In this document: positions 1 through 8,567 of the stretch, one piece after another
Layout: each line of letters starts with the position of its first letter
How positions within the stretch are numbered: position 1 is the stretch's first letter
Source of the DNA: Lachnospiraceae bacterium
GTDB lineage: Bacteria > Bacillota > Clostridia > Lachnospirales > Lachnospiraceae
Direction: 5' to 3'
Length of the DNA: 64,000 nt
Assembly (NCBI GenBank): GCA_028692395.1
Contig: JAQUXP010000001.1
Location: forward strand, 105,993-169,992
Notes under the pieces: generated by a model
What the model was told of the DNA's origin: nothing
Seen by the model: the letters and a program-made list of their open reading frames with translations, nothing else
Database searches by the model: none
Program-made: the position numbers and the translations under genes

Positions 1-33
1 TTTTCCTCTTAAAACCGCTGCTCTTGTCTTCAT
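1..33 (-). CDS. Medium-chain (zinc-type) dehydrogenase, N-terminus only
   Basis: Only the first 11 codons are inside the window, reading MKTRAAVLRGK. This is a typical opening of zinc-dependent medium-chain alcohol/polyol dehydrogenases. The ATG overlaps the TGA stop of the PTS EIICB gene in an ATGA arrangement and is preceded by AGGAGGAG at good spacing, so a translationally coupled gene starts here. It does not resemble the start of classical MtlD (mannitol-1-phosphate 5-dehydrogenase). From context it probably oxidises the hexitol phosphate delivered by the PTS. The family call rests on 11 residues and is therefore weak; the existence of a coupled gene is well supported. Confidence 0.5.
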   Translation of the reverse strand, partial: MKTRAAVLRGK

Positions 34-1472
34 TTTTCTCCTCCTGCACTACTTTCTTTTATTTCATTCAGCAACATATCCAGATTGGGATCCCGCATAA
101 AATTCTGGATGGTGATAGTTCTTTTCCCGGGATTTGCTTTTAAGGATCGATCATACAGACTTTCATGGGTTACGATCACATCTGCATTCTGTGGTACCTT
201 CTCAATTGCAAAGTTCTTTACTTCCTTTGTGATTCCTTCTTTTTCCAGGCGCTTTCGAAATGCATTGGCACCCATAGCACTGCTTCCAAGACCGGCATCA
301 CAGGCGAAAACAATAAAGGAAATCTCCGTCGCTTTAACCGCCTCTGCTTTGTCGTTTTTCTTCTCTGTCATTGCCCCCTGTAAAAGGTCTTTTCCTTCCT
401 GTTTCATGGCCTTGGACGCTTCCTGCTGCTTCTGGAACTCATCACTTTCTGCCGGTGCTTTACTCACCTTCAAAAAGAAGGAATTTATCACAAAGCTTAC
501 CGCAGCAGCCACTAACACACCTGCCATTACACCGATAAATTTACCCTTTGGTGTCAGTGCAAGATATGCAAAGATCGATCCCGGACTTGGTCCTGCTACC
601 AGACCTGCTCCAAAAAACTGGAAGGTGATAATACCGGACATTGCCCCTCCAATCATACCAAGAAGGGTGATTGGCTTCATCAACACATAGGGAAAATATA
701 TTTCATGGATTCCACCAAAAAAGTGAATAATAATTGCTCCCGGTGCAGTCTCCTTTGCACTTCCTTTACCAAATATAGTAAATGCCAGAAGCAGTCCAAG
801 TCCCGGTCCTGGATTCGATGCCAGCATGAAGAACAAAGATTTTCCATGTTCCAGTGCATCCTGCATGCCCAGTGGATAATAGATTCCCTGATCAATAACA
901 TTGTTTAAGAACAATACCTTTGCGGGCTCGTTCAGGATTGGTAAAAGGGGAAGATAACCGGTATTTACAATCATCTGGACTGCGGATGAAATCAAGTCAT
1001 TGGCACCCACAACAACTGGACGAACCAGGCTGTAGCTTAACAGGGTAAGAATACATCCGATAATACCCAGTGAAAAATTATTGATTACCATCTCAAAGCC
1101 TGTGGGGATCCTTCCGTCAATCAGTTGATCAAATTTCTTAAGAACCCAGGCACTGAACGGTCCCATAATCATGGCCCCCAGAAACATCGGGATATCTGAT
1201 CCTACAATCATACCGGCAGTTGCCATAACTCCGATGACACCGCCTCTATCACCGTGAACCAGTTTACCTCCTGTATATCCAAGCAGGATTGGTAAGATAA
1301 ACTTTGAGATTGGGGCAACCAGCTCTGCAAAATTTTTATTTGGCAGCCACCCGGTATCGATAAATAATGCTGTGATAAAGCCCCATGCGATAAATGCACC
1401 CATATTGGGGATAACCATGGCTGTTAAAAATCCACCAAAGGCCTGCAGCCTTGCTCTAAGCTTCTTCTTCAT
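30..1472 (-). CDS. mtlA: PTS mannitol-type transporter subunit IICB (MtlA)
   Basis: Membrane permease plus EIIB domain that imports and phosphorylates a hexitol, most likely mannitol. The first ~335 residues are a multi-pass IIC domain closely following MtlA (opening PNMGAFIAWGFITALFI, and the GIHEIYFPYVLM motif near residue 255). A charged linker leads to a IIB domain with the phosphocysteine loop CDAGLGSSAMG (Cys about residue 391). The IIA domain of enterobacterial MtlA is missing and is encoded separately at 2202-2621. The ATG at 1472 is preferred because GAGGA lies about 8 bases upstream; an ATG at 1478 is too close to it. The start lies inside the end of the kinase gene, and the stop overlaps the next gene, so the operon is tightly coupled. 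Confidence 0.92.
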   Translation of the reverse strand: MKKKLRARLQAFGGFLTAMVIPNMGAFIAWGFITALFIDTGWLPNKNFAELVAPISKFILPILLGYTGGKLVHGDRGGVIGVMATAGMIVGSDIPMFLGAMIMGPFSAWVLKKFDQLIDGRIPTGFEMVINNFSLGIIGCILTLLSYSLVRPVVVGANDLISSAVQMIVNTGYLPLLPILNEPAKVLFLNNVIDQGIYYPLGMQDALEHGKSLFFMLASNPGPGLGLLLAFTIFGKGSAKETAPGAIIIHFFGGIHEIYFPYVLMKPITLLGMIGGAMSGIITFQFFGAGLVAGPSPGSIFAYLALTPKGKFIGVMAGVLVAAAVSFVINSFFLKVSKAPAESDEFQKQQEASKAMKQEGKDLLQGAMTEKKNDKAEAVKATEISFIVFACDAGLGSSAMGANAFRKRLEKEGITKEVKNFAIEKVPQNADVIVTHESLYDRSLKANPGKRTITIQNFMRDPNLDMLLNEIKESSAGGEK

Positions 1473-2205
1473 AATCATTGTCCTCTTTCATTCTTATTGT
1501 AACATCTGCTTTCTGAGAATTGCGAAGTACACGGATCACATTCTTACTGTCACTTTGCTCATAAAAATCTTCTGCCTCTGCTCTGTCGAATCCACCACGT
1601 ATCTTTCTCTGGATCAACCGCTCCTTCAAAGCTTCCTCTTCCGCCCTGATCAATATAGAAAAATCACATTTTTTCTTTAATTCCTTCCAGCCATCATCCT
1701 TTAGAAGAAGCCAGTTTCCTTCCAGTAAGATGATATTCTTCTCCACCTTTATCACATCCTCTGTCACATCATGGCGATTTCTGTCATAGACGGGCCATAA
1801 GATATTCCCCTCGCATATGGCATCCAGCTTTTTCTTCAATTTTTCAAGATCAAAGGTCTCCGGACACCCCTTAACACTCTGCATGGGAAAGCGGATACCG
1901 TCAACTACCGCTTCATGCCCTGCAATATAATCGCTGTGGTAATGAAAGCCATCCAACCCCAGTGCCTGGATCTCCTGCAGCCCTTCTCTTCTTTTGGAAA
2001 GCACCTGCAGATACTCTGCAAGGGTGGACTTTCCAACTGCCGGAGGTGCTGCCAGGAATACTAGAATACGTCTTCCCTTTTCCTTTTGTATTTCATCCAT
2101 TTTTTTCAAAAGCGGGATAAAGACTTTTTCTACTGTAGACTCCTTATAATCTGCTTCGACTTCGAAGCCATTTACGGTAAGAGTCTCTCTTTTCCATCCT
2201 TTCAT
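1456..2205 (-). CDS. P-loop nucleoside/sugar kinase-like protein (uridine kinase/PanK-like fold)
   Basis: 249 residues with a Walker A loop APPAVGKST (about residues 53-61), a conserved LDGFHYH segment after it and a downstream LLEGNWLLL strand. This is the pattern of the uridine kinase/pantothenate kinase-like P-loop superfamily (YggC/fructose-kinase-like members). It sits between the EIIA and EIICB genes: its ATG overlaps the EIIA stop by 4 bases and its 3' end overlaps the EIICB start. A role in phosphorylating a sugar, or a second phosphorylation of the imported sugar phosphate, is inference from position; the substrate cannot be read from sequence. Such a kinase is not part of the classical mtl operon, so the final substrate may differ from mannitol. 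Confidence 0.75.
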   Translation of the reverse strand: MKGWKRETLTVNGFEVEADYKESTVEKVFIPLLKKMDEIQKEKGRRILVFLAAPPAVGKSTLAEYLQVLSKRREGLQEIQALGLDGFHYHSDYIAGHEAVVDGIRFPMQSVKGCPETFDLEKLKKKLDAICEGNILWPVYDRNRHDVTEDVIKVEKNIILLEGNWLLLKDDGWKELKKKCDFSILIRAEEEALKERLIQRKIRGGFDRAEAEDFYEQSDSKNVIRVLRNSQKADVTIRMKEDNDYEEEA

Positions 2206-2621
2206 GCGATTACCTCCAAAACCTCGCTCTCAGTGCTGGCAGAAAATAATTTATCCACCAGCTCATCATCCATCAGAACATCTGTTAATTTGGAAATCAT
2301 CTCCAGATGCTCCTCCGGGTTTACTCCGGAGAAGGAAACTAAGACAGTTACCTCCTGATCTCCCGGAAACATGACCGGTTCTTTCACTTTCAACACGGAC
2401 ATTCCATTCCCCAGTGCACCAAATTCCGGTCTTGCATGGGGCATGGCAAAGCCTGGCATAATGATAATATAATTACCATTTTCTATTACATTTTGTATCA
2501 TTGCATCTATGTAGCTCTCCTGGATACAGCCCTTTTCCAAAAGCGGCTGTGCCACCTGACGGATGGCATCCTTCCAGTCGGAAATTTTATCCTGAAATCT
2601 GATTCCACATATATTACTCAT
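2202..2621 (-). CDS. PTS EIIA component, fructose/mannitol/ascorbate superfamily
   Basis: 139-residue stand-alone EIIA domain that passes phosphate from HPr to the EIIB cysteine. The active-site histidine is His62 in PGFAMPHARPE. The PHARPE context resembles ascorbate/galactitol-type EIIA (UlaC-like) more than MtlF, although the partner EIICB is clearly MtlA-like. The gene follows mtlR after 12 bases; its ribosome site (GGAGGG) overlaps the mtlR stop codon, and it overlaps the kinase gene by 4 bases. Function as the EIIA of this system is inferred from position and from the EIICB lacking its own IIA. Confidence 0.88.
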   Translation of the reverse strand: MSNICGIRFQDKISDWKDAIRQVAQPLLEKGCIQESYIDAMIQNVIENGNYIIIMPGFAMPHARPEFGALGNGMSVLKVKEPVMFPGDQEVTVLVSFSGVNPEEHLEMISKLTDVLMDDELVDKLFSASTESEVLEVIA

Positions 2622-2633
2622 CTTTTTACCCTC

Positions 2634-4640
2634 CTATTGTTCGTAAATTTCACTGACATGTTCTTTTAGATAATCATTTAATATCTGTTCCATTCGCTGC
2701 TGTACCTGATCCTTTTTTCCGGATTTGATGTCCTCCAGAAAATCCTCCTCGCCAAATACTGCATTACTGATTGCAGAGACTGCCAGCGTCTCCCGTTCAT
2801 CCCTTTTATCAATCAACATAACAATTACCGCCCGTGCGTCTGAAAAATACGGATCTGAAAATTTTTCTCCCTCTGGAAGAATCACCATCATCTTAGAACC
2901 CGTTACTGCCTCTGTACGACAATGGAGAAATGCAATCTCATATTCTGGTATCACCTGGGTGGATAGTGCCTCCCTTTCCTGCAGATCCTTTGCAATTTCC
3001 AGACTTTTGGCTTCTGTTTTTCCCAGCGTTTCTCCTGCCTGACGAATCAGCTCTTCAAAAGTACTCTCCACGGCTTTGTACCGGAACTGAAATTCTGCTA
3101 ATATAGAATCCACTTCCTTCGTAATCTGCAGTACCTCATGGAGGGAGACACCCTTGCTCTCCTTCTGTTCCATCGTTTTCTCCCGAACAGAGATAGATTC
3201 CACATAGCGGTCAATCAGCTGCAGCTCATGCTCCTTGATAATCGGCTCCACCTGTATTACAGGGACCTTATCCGAGGTCACATCAAAGCTGCTGACAACA
3301 AAATCTATATCTGATCTGTCGAGCCCTGGAAGCTCCCGTATCGTGAGGATCTTTGTGCGAATCCTGTTTCCGAAATACTGCAGAAGCCTCGATGCAATCA
3401 GATTGGAGATTCCAATTCCATTTGCACACATAACGCCTACGTCCACTCGTCTTCTTTTTCTGTTCTTTTCTCTCAGCCTGACGATAGCTCCTCCAAAGTG
3501 AATCGCCAGATATCCGACTTCTTCCTCGGACACCTTGCATCGCAGGCGTTTTGCCAGTTTGTCTGCCGCTTCGCCGGAATGTTCATACACGTCCGGATAA
3601 AGTGTCTGTACTTCTTTCAGCAGTGTATTCTGAACAGGAATTCCATGGAGCATTCTCGTAATTGCCGGGCGCAGATGCGTCATCAAACCCTCCATAAAAA
3701 TTTCATCTGTCTTCAGCTCAAAGCTCAGTGCCGGTTCGAAAACATCTGTCAGATCGTATACGATTTCCTTCAGAGACATTTGTTCTCCCCTCACTTCCAC
3801 AGATTCCTCGCTGCTGCTTTTCTGCCGCTTGGCACTTTTCAGGAAAATCCAGATTGCATGTTTCTCTGTAAAAGAACAGATAATGGAAAATGACTGTTCC
3901 AGCCTTCCGGCTATCTCTTCCACCATTTGGAAAATCTCATCATTCTCCTGTTTGACATCCTTTTCCTCCAGACCATATCCCTTTTTTATTCTGCTTACCG
4001 CAATTTCCAGAAACAGTATCAAGTCTCTTACTGAGTCCACAGTGAAGTGTTCCAGCAGCTTTTCTGACAGATCTGCCAGGATGAGTTTTACAGTTTCTCT
4101 CATACTGTGATCCAGGATCTCCTCCTCCGGATATTGCTGCATATAAGCCATGATCAGTTTTCGAAAATCTGCTTCCTGATACTCCAGTACGGTTCCATAT
4201 CCGGTTCGTTTTACCAGTTGTATTCCCAGTTTTTCAAATGATGGCTGCAAATACTCCAGATCTTTATTAATCGTGGCTTCACTTACCTGAAGCAGATTCG
4301 CATAATAAAATGTTTTCTGTACTTCCTGATTCTGTATCAATAACCCTAACAGTTTTTTCTGTCTTTCATTTCTGTTTCGAGGTTCGAAGGATTGTAATTT
4401 TTCAAGACAGCTCAGAAATTCTTCTTTACTCTCTTTCGTACCCGACAGGATCAGTCCCTTTGAGGATTGACTGTCCAGATGCAGACTGTATCTTTCCAGT
4501 TCCTGATCCATTCCCTTTAATTCCCGGAATAAGGTTCGCTTGCTAATCTGCAGGTTCTGTGATAACGCTTCTTTGGTAATCGTCCTGGAGCTTTTCAGCA
4601 ACAGAAATAAAATCTGTACCTGCCTTGGTGTAAAATTCAT
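2634..4640 (-). CDS. mtlR: PRD-type PTS-controlled transcriptional activator, MtlR-like
   Basis: 668-residue multi-domain regulator. In order: two N-terminal helix-turn-helix segments (start MNFTPRQVQILFLLLKSS), two PRDs (the second with VGYLAIHFGGAI), an EIIB(Gat)-like domain with cysteine loop VGVMCANGIGISNL, and a C-terminal EIIA-like domain with LHCRTEAV. In MtlR, phosphorylation of PRD2 and of the EIIB/EIIA-like domains by the PTS sets activity; the same logic is expected here. The reading frame stays open about 300 bases upstream, but the ATG at 4640 is preceded by GGAGGAAG, aligns with family N-termini, and the upstream part crosses two hairpins. First gene of the hexitol operon. Confidence 0.9.
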   Translation of the reverse strand: MNFTPRQVQILFLLLKSSRTITKEALSQNLQISKRTLFRELKGMDQELERYSLHLDSQSSKGLILSGTKESKEEFLSCLEKLQSFEPRNRNERQKKLLGLLIQNQEVQKTFYYANLLQVSEATINKDLEYLQPSFEKLGIQLVKRTGYGTVLEYQEADFRKLIMAYMQQYPEEEILDHSMRETVKLILADLSEKLLEHFTVDSVRDLILFLEIAVSRIKKGYGLEEKDVKQENDEIFQMVEEIAGRLEQSFSIICSFTEKHAIWIFLKSAKRQKSSSEESVEVRGEQMSLKEIVYDLTDVFEPALSFELKTDEIFMEGLMTHLRPAITRMLHGIPVQNTLLKEVQTLYPDVYEHSGEAADKLAKRLRCKVSEEEVGYLAIHFGGAIVRLREKNRKRRRVDVGVMCANGIGISNLIASRLLQYFGNRIRTKILTIRELPGLDRSDIDFVVSSFDVTSDKVPVIQVEPIIKEHELQLIDRYVESISVREKTMEQKESKGVSLHEVLQITKEVDSILAEFQFRYKAVESTFEELIRQAGETLGKTEAKSLEIAKDLQEREALSTQVIPEYEIAFLHCRTEAVTGSKMMVILPEGEKFSDPYFSDARAVIVMLIDKRDERETLAVSAISNAVFGEEDFLEDIKSGKKDQVQQRMEQILNDYLKEHVSEIYEQ

Positions 4641-4701
4641 AACTTCCTCCTTCCCTCCGATTTCTCCGAAATCCATTGCAATGTTTTGTTTCGTTATCTT
4701 T

Positions 4702-4730
4702 ATGATAGTGCATGTTGCACAAAAAAACAA
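4702..4730 (-). promoter_or_regulatory. Promoter of the mtlR-PTS operon with an internal palindrome
   Basis: On the minus strand TTGTTT (4725-4730) is 17 bases from TATCAT (4702-4707), about 60 bases before the mtlR start. The spacer holds a palindrome, GTGCA-TGT-TGCAC (4708-4720), well placed for an operator or activator contact. The assignment is by eye from consensus and spacing. Confidence 0.5.
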
Positions 4731-4745
4731 TTTATAGATAAAAAG

Positions 4746-4772
4746 AATTGGCACTTTGTAATCGTGCCAATT
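4746..4772. terminator. Bidirectional intrinsic terminator
   Basis: Perfect 9-bp inverted repeat AATTGGCAC / GTGCCAATT with a 9-base loop. T-runs follow on the plus strand (4771-4775), and on the minus strand a T-rich tail follows the stem. It separates the mtlR promoter from the upstream non-coding region. Confidence 0.7.
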
Positions 4773-4779
4773 TTTAAAG

Positions 4780-4930
4780 CGCAAAAGGACGAAACCCTGC
4801 TGAAGATTTAGCTTCAGAGATTTCGTCCCTGCATGGCCAGTCTTGCGAGAAATTACGCAGACAGGAAGGGACTGTCGCACTTCGGTGGCTGGAAGCTCCT
4901 TAGGAGGGTTGAACACGGTTTCGAAGTCCA
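4780..4930 (-). ncRNA. Candidate structured small RNA of about 150 nt, unrecognised family
   Basis: A minus-strand transcript starting near 4928 would end at a strong terminator-like hairpin: GGACGAAA / TTTCGTCC (4787-4794 with 4821-4828), an inner CTGAAG / CTTCAG stem, then a T-run. Upstream within the same stretch are further self-complementary segments: AGTCC near the 5' end with GGACT (4869-4873), CTCC-TTA-GGAG, and a GTCTGCG/CGCAAGAC stem. A promoter-like pair (4933-4962) sits just upstream. The frame crossing it encodes no recognisable protein. I do not recognise a known RNA family. It could instead be a relic of a mobile element end. Confidence 0.4.
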
Positions 4931-4932
4931 AG

Positions 4933-4962
4933 AGCATACGAAAAAGAATAGATTTTGCTCAA
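4933..4962 (-). promoter_or_regulatory. Possible promoter for the minus-strand small RNA
   Basis: TTGAGC (4957-4962) and TATGCT (4933-4938) on the minus strand are separated by 18 bases, with a predicted start at the first bases of the structured region. Moderate match only. Confidence 0.35.
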
Positions 4963-4966
4963 TAGT

Positions 4967-5085
4967 TTGTCCCAAAAAACATTGATTCCGTATAATTACA
5001 AATTCCCTTATCGATTTTGACCTTCAATAGATCGCTTTTAGGTATTAAAAAATCGTCACTCTTACATGAAGTGACGATTTTTGTT
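4967..5085 (+). ncRNA. Possible plus-strand short transcript, promoter to terminator with no ORF
   Basis: TTGTCC (4967-4972), an 18-base spacer and a consensus TATAAT (4991-4996) are followed about 50 bases later by the 13-bp-stem terminator at 5048-5082, which has a T-run in this direction. The transcript would be about 80 nt with no start codon/ribosome site pair. Either a small RNA or a fortuitous promoter; no family recognised. Confidence 0.3.
5048..5082. terminator. Bidirectional terminator downstream of the P-type ATPase
   Basis: Perfect 13-bp stem AAAAATCGTCACT / AGTGACGATTTTT with a 9-base loop. It lies about 90 bases after the ATPase stop on the minus strand and has T-runs in both directions. 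Confidence 0.8.
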
Positions 5086-5168
5086 TGAATTCTTTCATTG
5101 TTATCGTATAGCCAGCTGTAATCTTTGTGGCAATCAAGGATAAATCGACAGCCGATGTTAGATTTTAT

Positions 5169-7781
5169 TTAGTGCTGGTGCTTAATCAGTCCGCAAGCTT
5201 TTGAAATTTCCATTACAACAACAGGAACAAGTGATAAACCAAGTCCCAATAAATATAAATTGACAGGTAAGGTCATAAGTCCAAAAGCTGTAGATAATGG
5301 CGTAAACATAACAATAGCTACTAATACTACGGATGCTAAAGCAGCCCAGTTGAGCTTATGGTTACTAAATACTCCGATTTTGAAAATAGAATGTTCAGAA
5401 CGCATATTGAATGCCTGAACAACCTGTGAAAGAGAAAGCACCATAAATGCTAAGGTCTGACCGCCTACAAGAGTACCTGTCACGTTTTCACCAACCTTAA
5501 AGCCAATCAGGGTGAGAATTGCAAACATAAGTCCCTGAAGAACGACTCGAATACCCAGCCCATGGGCAAAAATTCCTTCGTCCTTTGGCTTTGGTTTTTT
5601 ATTCATAATATCAGGCTCAACCGCCTCCATACCAAGAGCAATCGCAGGCATACTGTCAGTAACAAGATTTATCCATAAAAGCTGCATCGATAATAGAGGT
5701 GTTTTGTGCCAAAAGAGCATAGCGGCAAAGACAGTGATCACCTCGCCGATATTCGTTCCAAGTAAGAAACCAACCACCTTTTTAATGTTGGCGTATATTC
5801 CACGACCTTCTTTAACAGCTTCAACAATGGTGGCAAAGTTATCGTCGGTAAGGGTCATGTCGGCAGCACCCTTTGCAACATCTGTTCCTGTAATTCCCAT
5901 AGCACAGCCAATGTCAGCAGCTTTCAGTGCAGGAGCATCGTTTACACCGTCGCCTGTCATAGAAACAACCTGCCCCTTTCTCTGCCATGACTTTACAATG
6001 CGAATTTTGTTTTCCGGGGAAACACGGGCGTAAACCGAAATATGCTCCACACGTTTGTCTAATTCGCTATCCGTCATAGCGTCCAAATCTGCGCCTGTAA
6101 TAGCCAGATCCCCGGGTTCCAGAATTCCCAACTCCTGTGCGATTGCAGATGCGGTAACAACGTGGTCGCCTGTAATCATAACCGGCTTAATGCCTGCTTT
6201 GCGGCAGGTAGCTACTGCTTCCTTAGCCTCAGGACGTGGCGGGTCAATCATACCCACAAGCCCCATTAGGGTAAGTCCGTTTTCAATATCCTCTGAGGTT
6301 AGCTTTTCGGGAATGGTGTCAATCTCCTTGTAAGCTACTGCCAATACACGAAGTGCGTCGGCACTCATTTCCTCCGTTATCCTTTTAGCTTTCTCTAAAT
6401 CTCCAGCTACACAACGAGTAGCCATCATATCAAAAGCACCTTTCACAATCACCATGTTTTTTCCGTCTATGCTATTGATGGTTGACATAAGCTTTCTGTC
6501 AGAATCAAAGGGCAGTTCAGCAAGTCGTGGGTATTGTTTCCCAAGAGCCTCCTTTGGCATTCCATTTTTATGAGCTGCAAGGACAATGGATGTTTCGGTT
6601 GGGTCGCCGATGTGCTGTTCCTCATGCTCGTGAAAAACCACCGAGCCATCACAGCAAAGGGTTCCGTAGCAGAGAAGTTTTTTGATTGCCTCTGAGTTTT
6701 CTGTCGTAACAGGTTCAATATCTGCTCCGTCTAAATATGCCTTTACCAAGGTCATACGGTTTTGTGTAAGCGTACCTGTTTTGTCGGAGCAAATGATAGA
6801 TGCGCTGCCCAAAGTCTCAACAGCGGGCAAACGGCGGATAAGTGCATTTCTTTTAACCATACGTTGCACACCAATGGAAAGAACGATTGTAACGATAGCC
6901 GGCAATCCCTCAGGAATAGCCGAAACAGCAAGGGAAACGGCCGTCATAAAGATTTCCATTACAGGAATACCGTTCATGAGTCCCACAACAAAAATGATTC
7001 CACAAGCGGCAAGGGCAACAATTCCCAAATATTTTCCAAGCTGTGACAGCTTCTTTTGCAGCGGAGTTTGAGTTTCGGTTTCGTTGTCTAAAAGGTTTGC
7101 AATTTTACCCATTTCGGTATCCATACCGGTGGCAGTTACAATAGCGCTGGCAGTTCCATAGGTAATACTACAACCTGAGAAAACCATATTGCTACGGTCG
7201 CCAAGGGGCGACGTTTCATCTGCAATATATTCTGCATCTTTTTCAGACGGTACCGATTCGCCAGTAAGAGCCGATTCCTCCGATTTTAAGCTGGTACTGC
7301 GAAGAAGTCTTGCATCAGCCGGAATAAAATCTCCTGCCTCAAGACGAATCATATCACCGGGAACAAGCTCTGCGGCGTCAATAATCTTTTCTTCTCCGTC
7401 ACGTAGTACACGGGCGTGGGGAGCAGACATACTTTTTAGAGCATCCAGTGCCTTTTCAGCCTTGCTCTCCTGCATCATTCCCATTACGGCATTTAGAATG
7501 ACAATGAGCAAAATCAAAACCGGTTCAAAAAATTCACCTGGATTTCCTTCCATACAGGCGATGACAAATGAAATTGCTGCTGCCACAATTAAAATTAAAA
7601 TCATGACATCCTTGAACTGGTCAAAAAATCGTTGGACACTGGATTTCTTCTTCTTTTCCCGAAGCTTGTTAACACCATGTTTTTCAGTGCGTTCGGCAAC
7701 CTGTTTTGTGGTTAAACCTACCCGTGTGTTTGATGACAGCTCCTTTACCGTGTTATCCTTTGTTTCGTTATAAAATATCAA
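5169..7781 (-). CDS. Cation-translocating P-type ATPase, Ca2+-transporting (PacL/SERCA-like) type
   Basis: 870-residue P-type ATPase that exports a cation, probably Ca2+, using ATP. Visible motifs: N-terminal cation-ATPase domain, actuator loop TGES (173-176), M4 PEGLP (290-294), phosphorylation site DKTGTLT (Asp333), and hinge TGDGVNDAPALK. M6 reads NLVTDSMPAIALG, like SERCA NLVTDGLPA, with the Asn and Asp that bind Ca2+. The length equals bacterial Ca2+-ATPases. The start is TTG at 7781 with GAGGAGG 8 bases upstream; no suitable ATG exists. It is transcribed away from the TetR-family gene at 8000, which probably controls it. Confidence 0.88.
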   Translation of the reverse strand: MIFYNETKDNTVKELSSNTRVGLTTKQVAERTEKHGVNKLREKKKKSSVQRFFDQFKDVMILILIVAAAISFVIACMEGNPGEFFEPVLILLIVILNAVMGMMQESKAEKALDALKSMSAPHARVLRDGEEKIIDAAELVPGDMIRLEAGDFIPADARLLRSTSLKSEESALTGESVPSEKDAEYIADETSPLGDRSNMVFSGCSITYGTASAIVTATGMDTEMGKIANLLDNETETQTPLQKKLSQLGKYLGIVALAACGIIFVVGLMNGIPVMEIFMTAVSLAVSAIPEGLPAIVTIVLSIGVQRMVKRNALIRRLPAVETLGSASIICSDKTGTLTQNRMTLVKAYLDGADIEPVTTENSEAIKKLLCYGTLCCDGSVVFHEHEEQHIGDPTETSIVLAAHKNGMPKEALGKQYPRLAELPFDSDRKLMSTINSIDGKNMVIVKGAFDMMATRCVAGDLEKAKRITEEMSADALRVLAVAYKEIDTIPEKLTSEDIENGLTLMGLVGMIDPPRPEAKEAVATCRKAGIKPVMITGDHVVTASAIAQELGILEPGDLAITGADLDAMTDSELDKRVEHISVYARVSPENKIRIVKSWQRKGQVVSMTGDGVNDAPALKAADIGCAMGITGTDVAKGAADMTLTDDNFATIVEAVKEGRGIYANIKKVVGFLLGTNIGEVITVFAAMLFWHKTPLLSMQLLWINLVTDSMPAIALGMEAVEPDIMNKKPKPKDEGIFAHGLGIRVVLQGLMFAILTLIGFKVGENVTGTLVGGQTLAFMVLSLSQVVQAFNMRSEHSIFKIGVFSNHKLNWAALASVVLVAIVMFTPLSTAFGLMTLPVNLYLLGLGLSLVPVVVMEISKACGLIKHQH

Positions 7782-7841
7782 CTTACTTTCCTCCTCTGTT
7801 TGTCTATGGATTCATTATGCCAGCCCAGATCTAAATTTTCA

Positions 7842-7970
7842 TTGGACAAAAAAAGGGAATGTAACATTTTTCCCCGCCAAAACAAACCTGTTACCTTTTG
7901 GGACAGTTGCGTGGAATTGTCCAAAGAGTTAATATTGCGTTTGTCCTAAATTTCTGATAATGTATATTAT
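7842..7970. promoter_or_regulatory. Divergent control region between the Ca2+-ATPase and the TetR regulator
   Basis: The plus-strand promoter for the regulator is TTGCGT (7935-7940) with TAATGT (7958-7963) at 17 bases, or TTGTCC (7941-7946) with TATTAT (7965-7970) at 18. Two sets of inverted half-sites lie between the genes: GTAACA (7861-7866) with TGTTAC (7889-7894), and TTGGACAA (7842-7849) with TTGTCCAA (7917-7924). These are plausible operators for the divergent TetR-family protein; binding is inference. Confidence 0.5.
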
Positions 7971-7999
7971 ATGTAATCATTTGCAAAGGAGGGGTTTCA

Positions 8000-8551
8000 T
8001 TGCCTGATTCCAATATTACAAAGAAAGCTTTGGCTTTCGCATTGAAAGAGTTAGTGGAAACCACTTCTTTTTCAAAAATCAGCGTAAGTGATATTTGTAC
8101 ACGCTGCGATATGAATAGAAAAAGCTTTTATTATCATTTTAAAGATAAATATGATTTGGTAAACTGGATCTACTACACAGAATATATCGCCCTGATTCAA
8201 GATAAAGAATATGAAAACGGATGGGACCTGCTTGGAAGTTTATGTGATTATTTCTTTGAAAACAAAAATTTTTACCGTAAAACTTTAAGTGTTGAGGGGC
8301 AGAATTCTTTTTCAGAATATTTTAGAGATTTGGTGGTTTCTATAGTCACAGACGATTTAGAGGAGATTTTTGAAAAAGAAGATTCTATTGATTTCTTTGT
8401 AGATTTTTATGCAGATGCTTTTGTGTGTGCAATTAAAAGATGGCTGCTCCAAAAGGACTGCATGCCCGCCGAAAAATTTGTCGTACTTTTAAAAAGATGT
8501 TTGTTAGGTGTGTCTAATAAACTTGTTCAGGATTATTCAACCGATCTATAG
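8000..8551 (+). CDS. TetR/AcrR-family transcriptional regulator (DhaS-like)
   Basis: 183-residue one-component regulator. Residues ~8-55 form the TetR helix-turn-helix (FSKISVSDICTRCDMNRKSFYYHF), with C-terminal helices resembling the TetR_C_8/DhaS type. The start is a TTG at 8000 with AAAGGAGGGG about 7 bases upstream; the first in-frame ATG lies inside the DNA-binding domain and is too late. It is the only plus-strand gene in the window and is divergent from the Ca2+-ATPase, so local repression is the simplest role. The ligand is unknown. Confidence 0.85.
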   Translation: MPDSNITKKALAFALKELVETTSFSKISVSDICTRCDMNRKSFYYHFKDKYDLVNWIYYTEYIALIQDKEYENGWDLLGSLCDYFFENKNFYRKTLSVEGQNSFSEYFRDLVVSIVTDDLEEIFEKEDSIDFFVDFYADAFVCAIKRWLLQKDCMPAEKFVVLLKRCLLGVSNKLVQDYSTDL

Positions 8552-8567
8552 CTTGCGCTTATCAATC

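Noticed and set aside
4861..4935. GTGCGACAG on the minus strand as a group II intron 5' end
   Set aside because: No domain V-like hairpin, no reverse transcriptase and no further intron features nearby.
4641..4937. N-terminal extension of MtlR by 99 residues
   Set aside because: The extension crosses two hairpins and a promoter, has no ribosome site at its ATG, and the family start MNFTPRQ has an excellent one.
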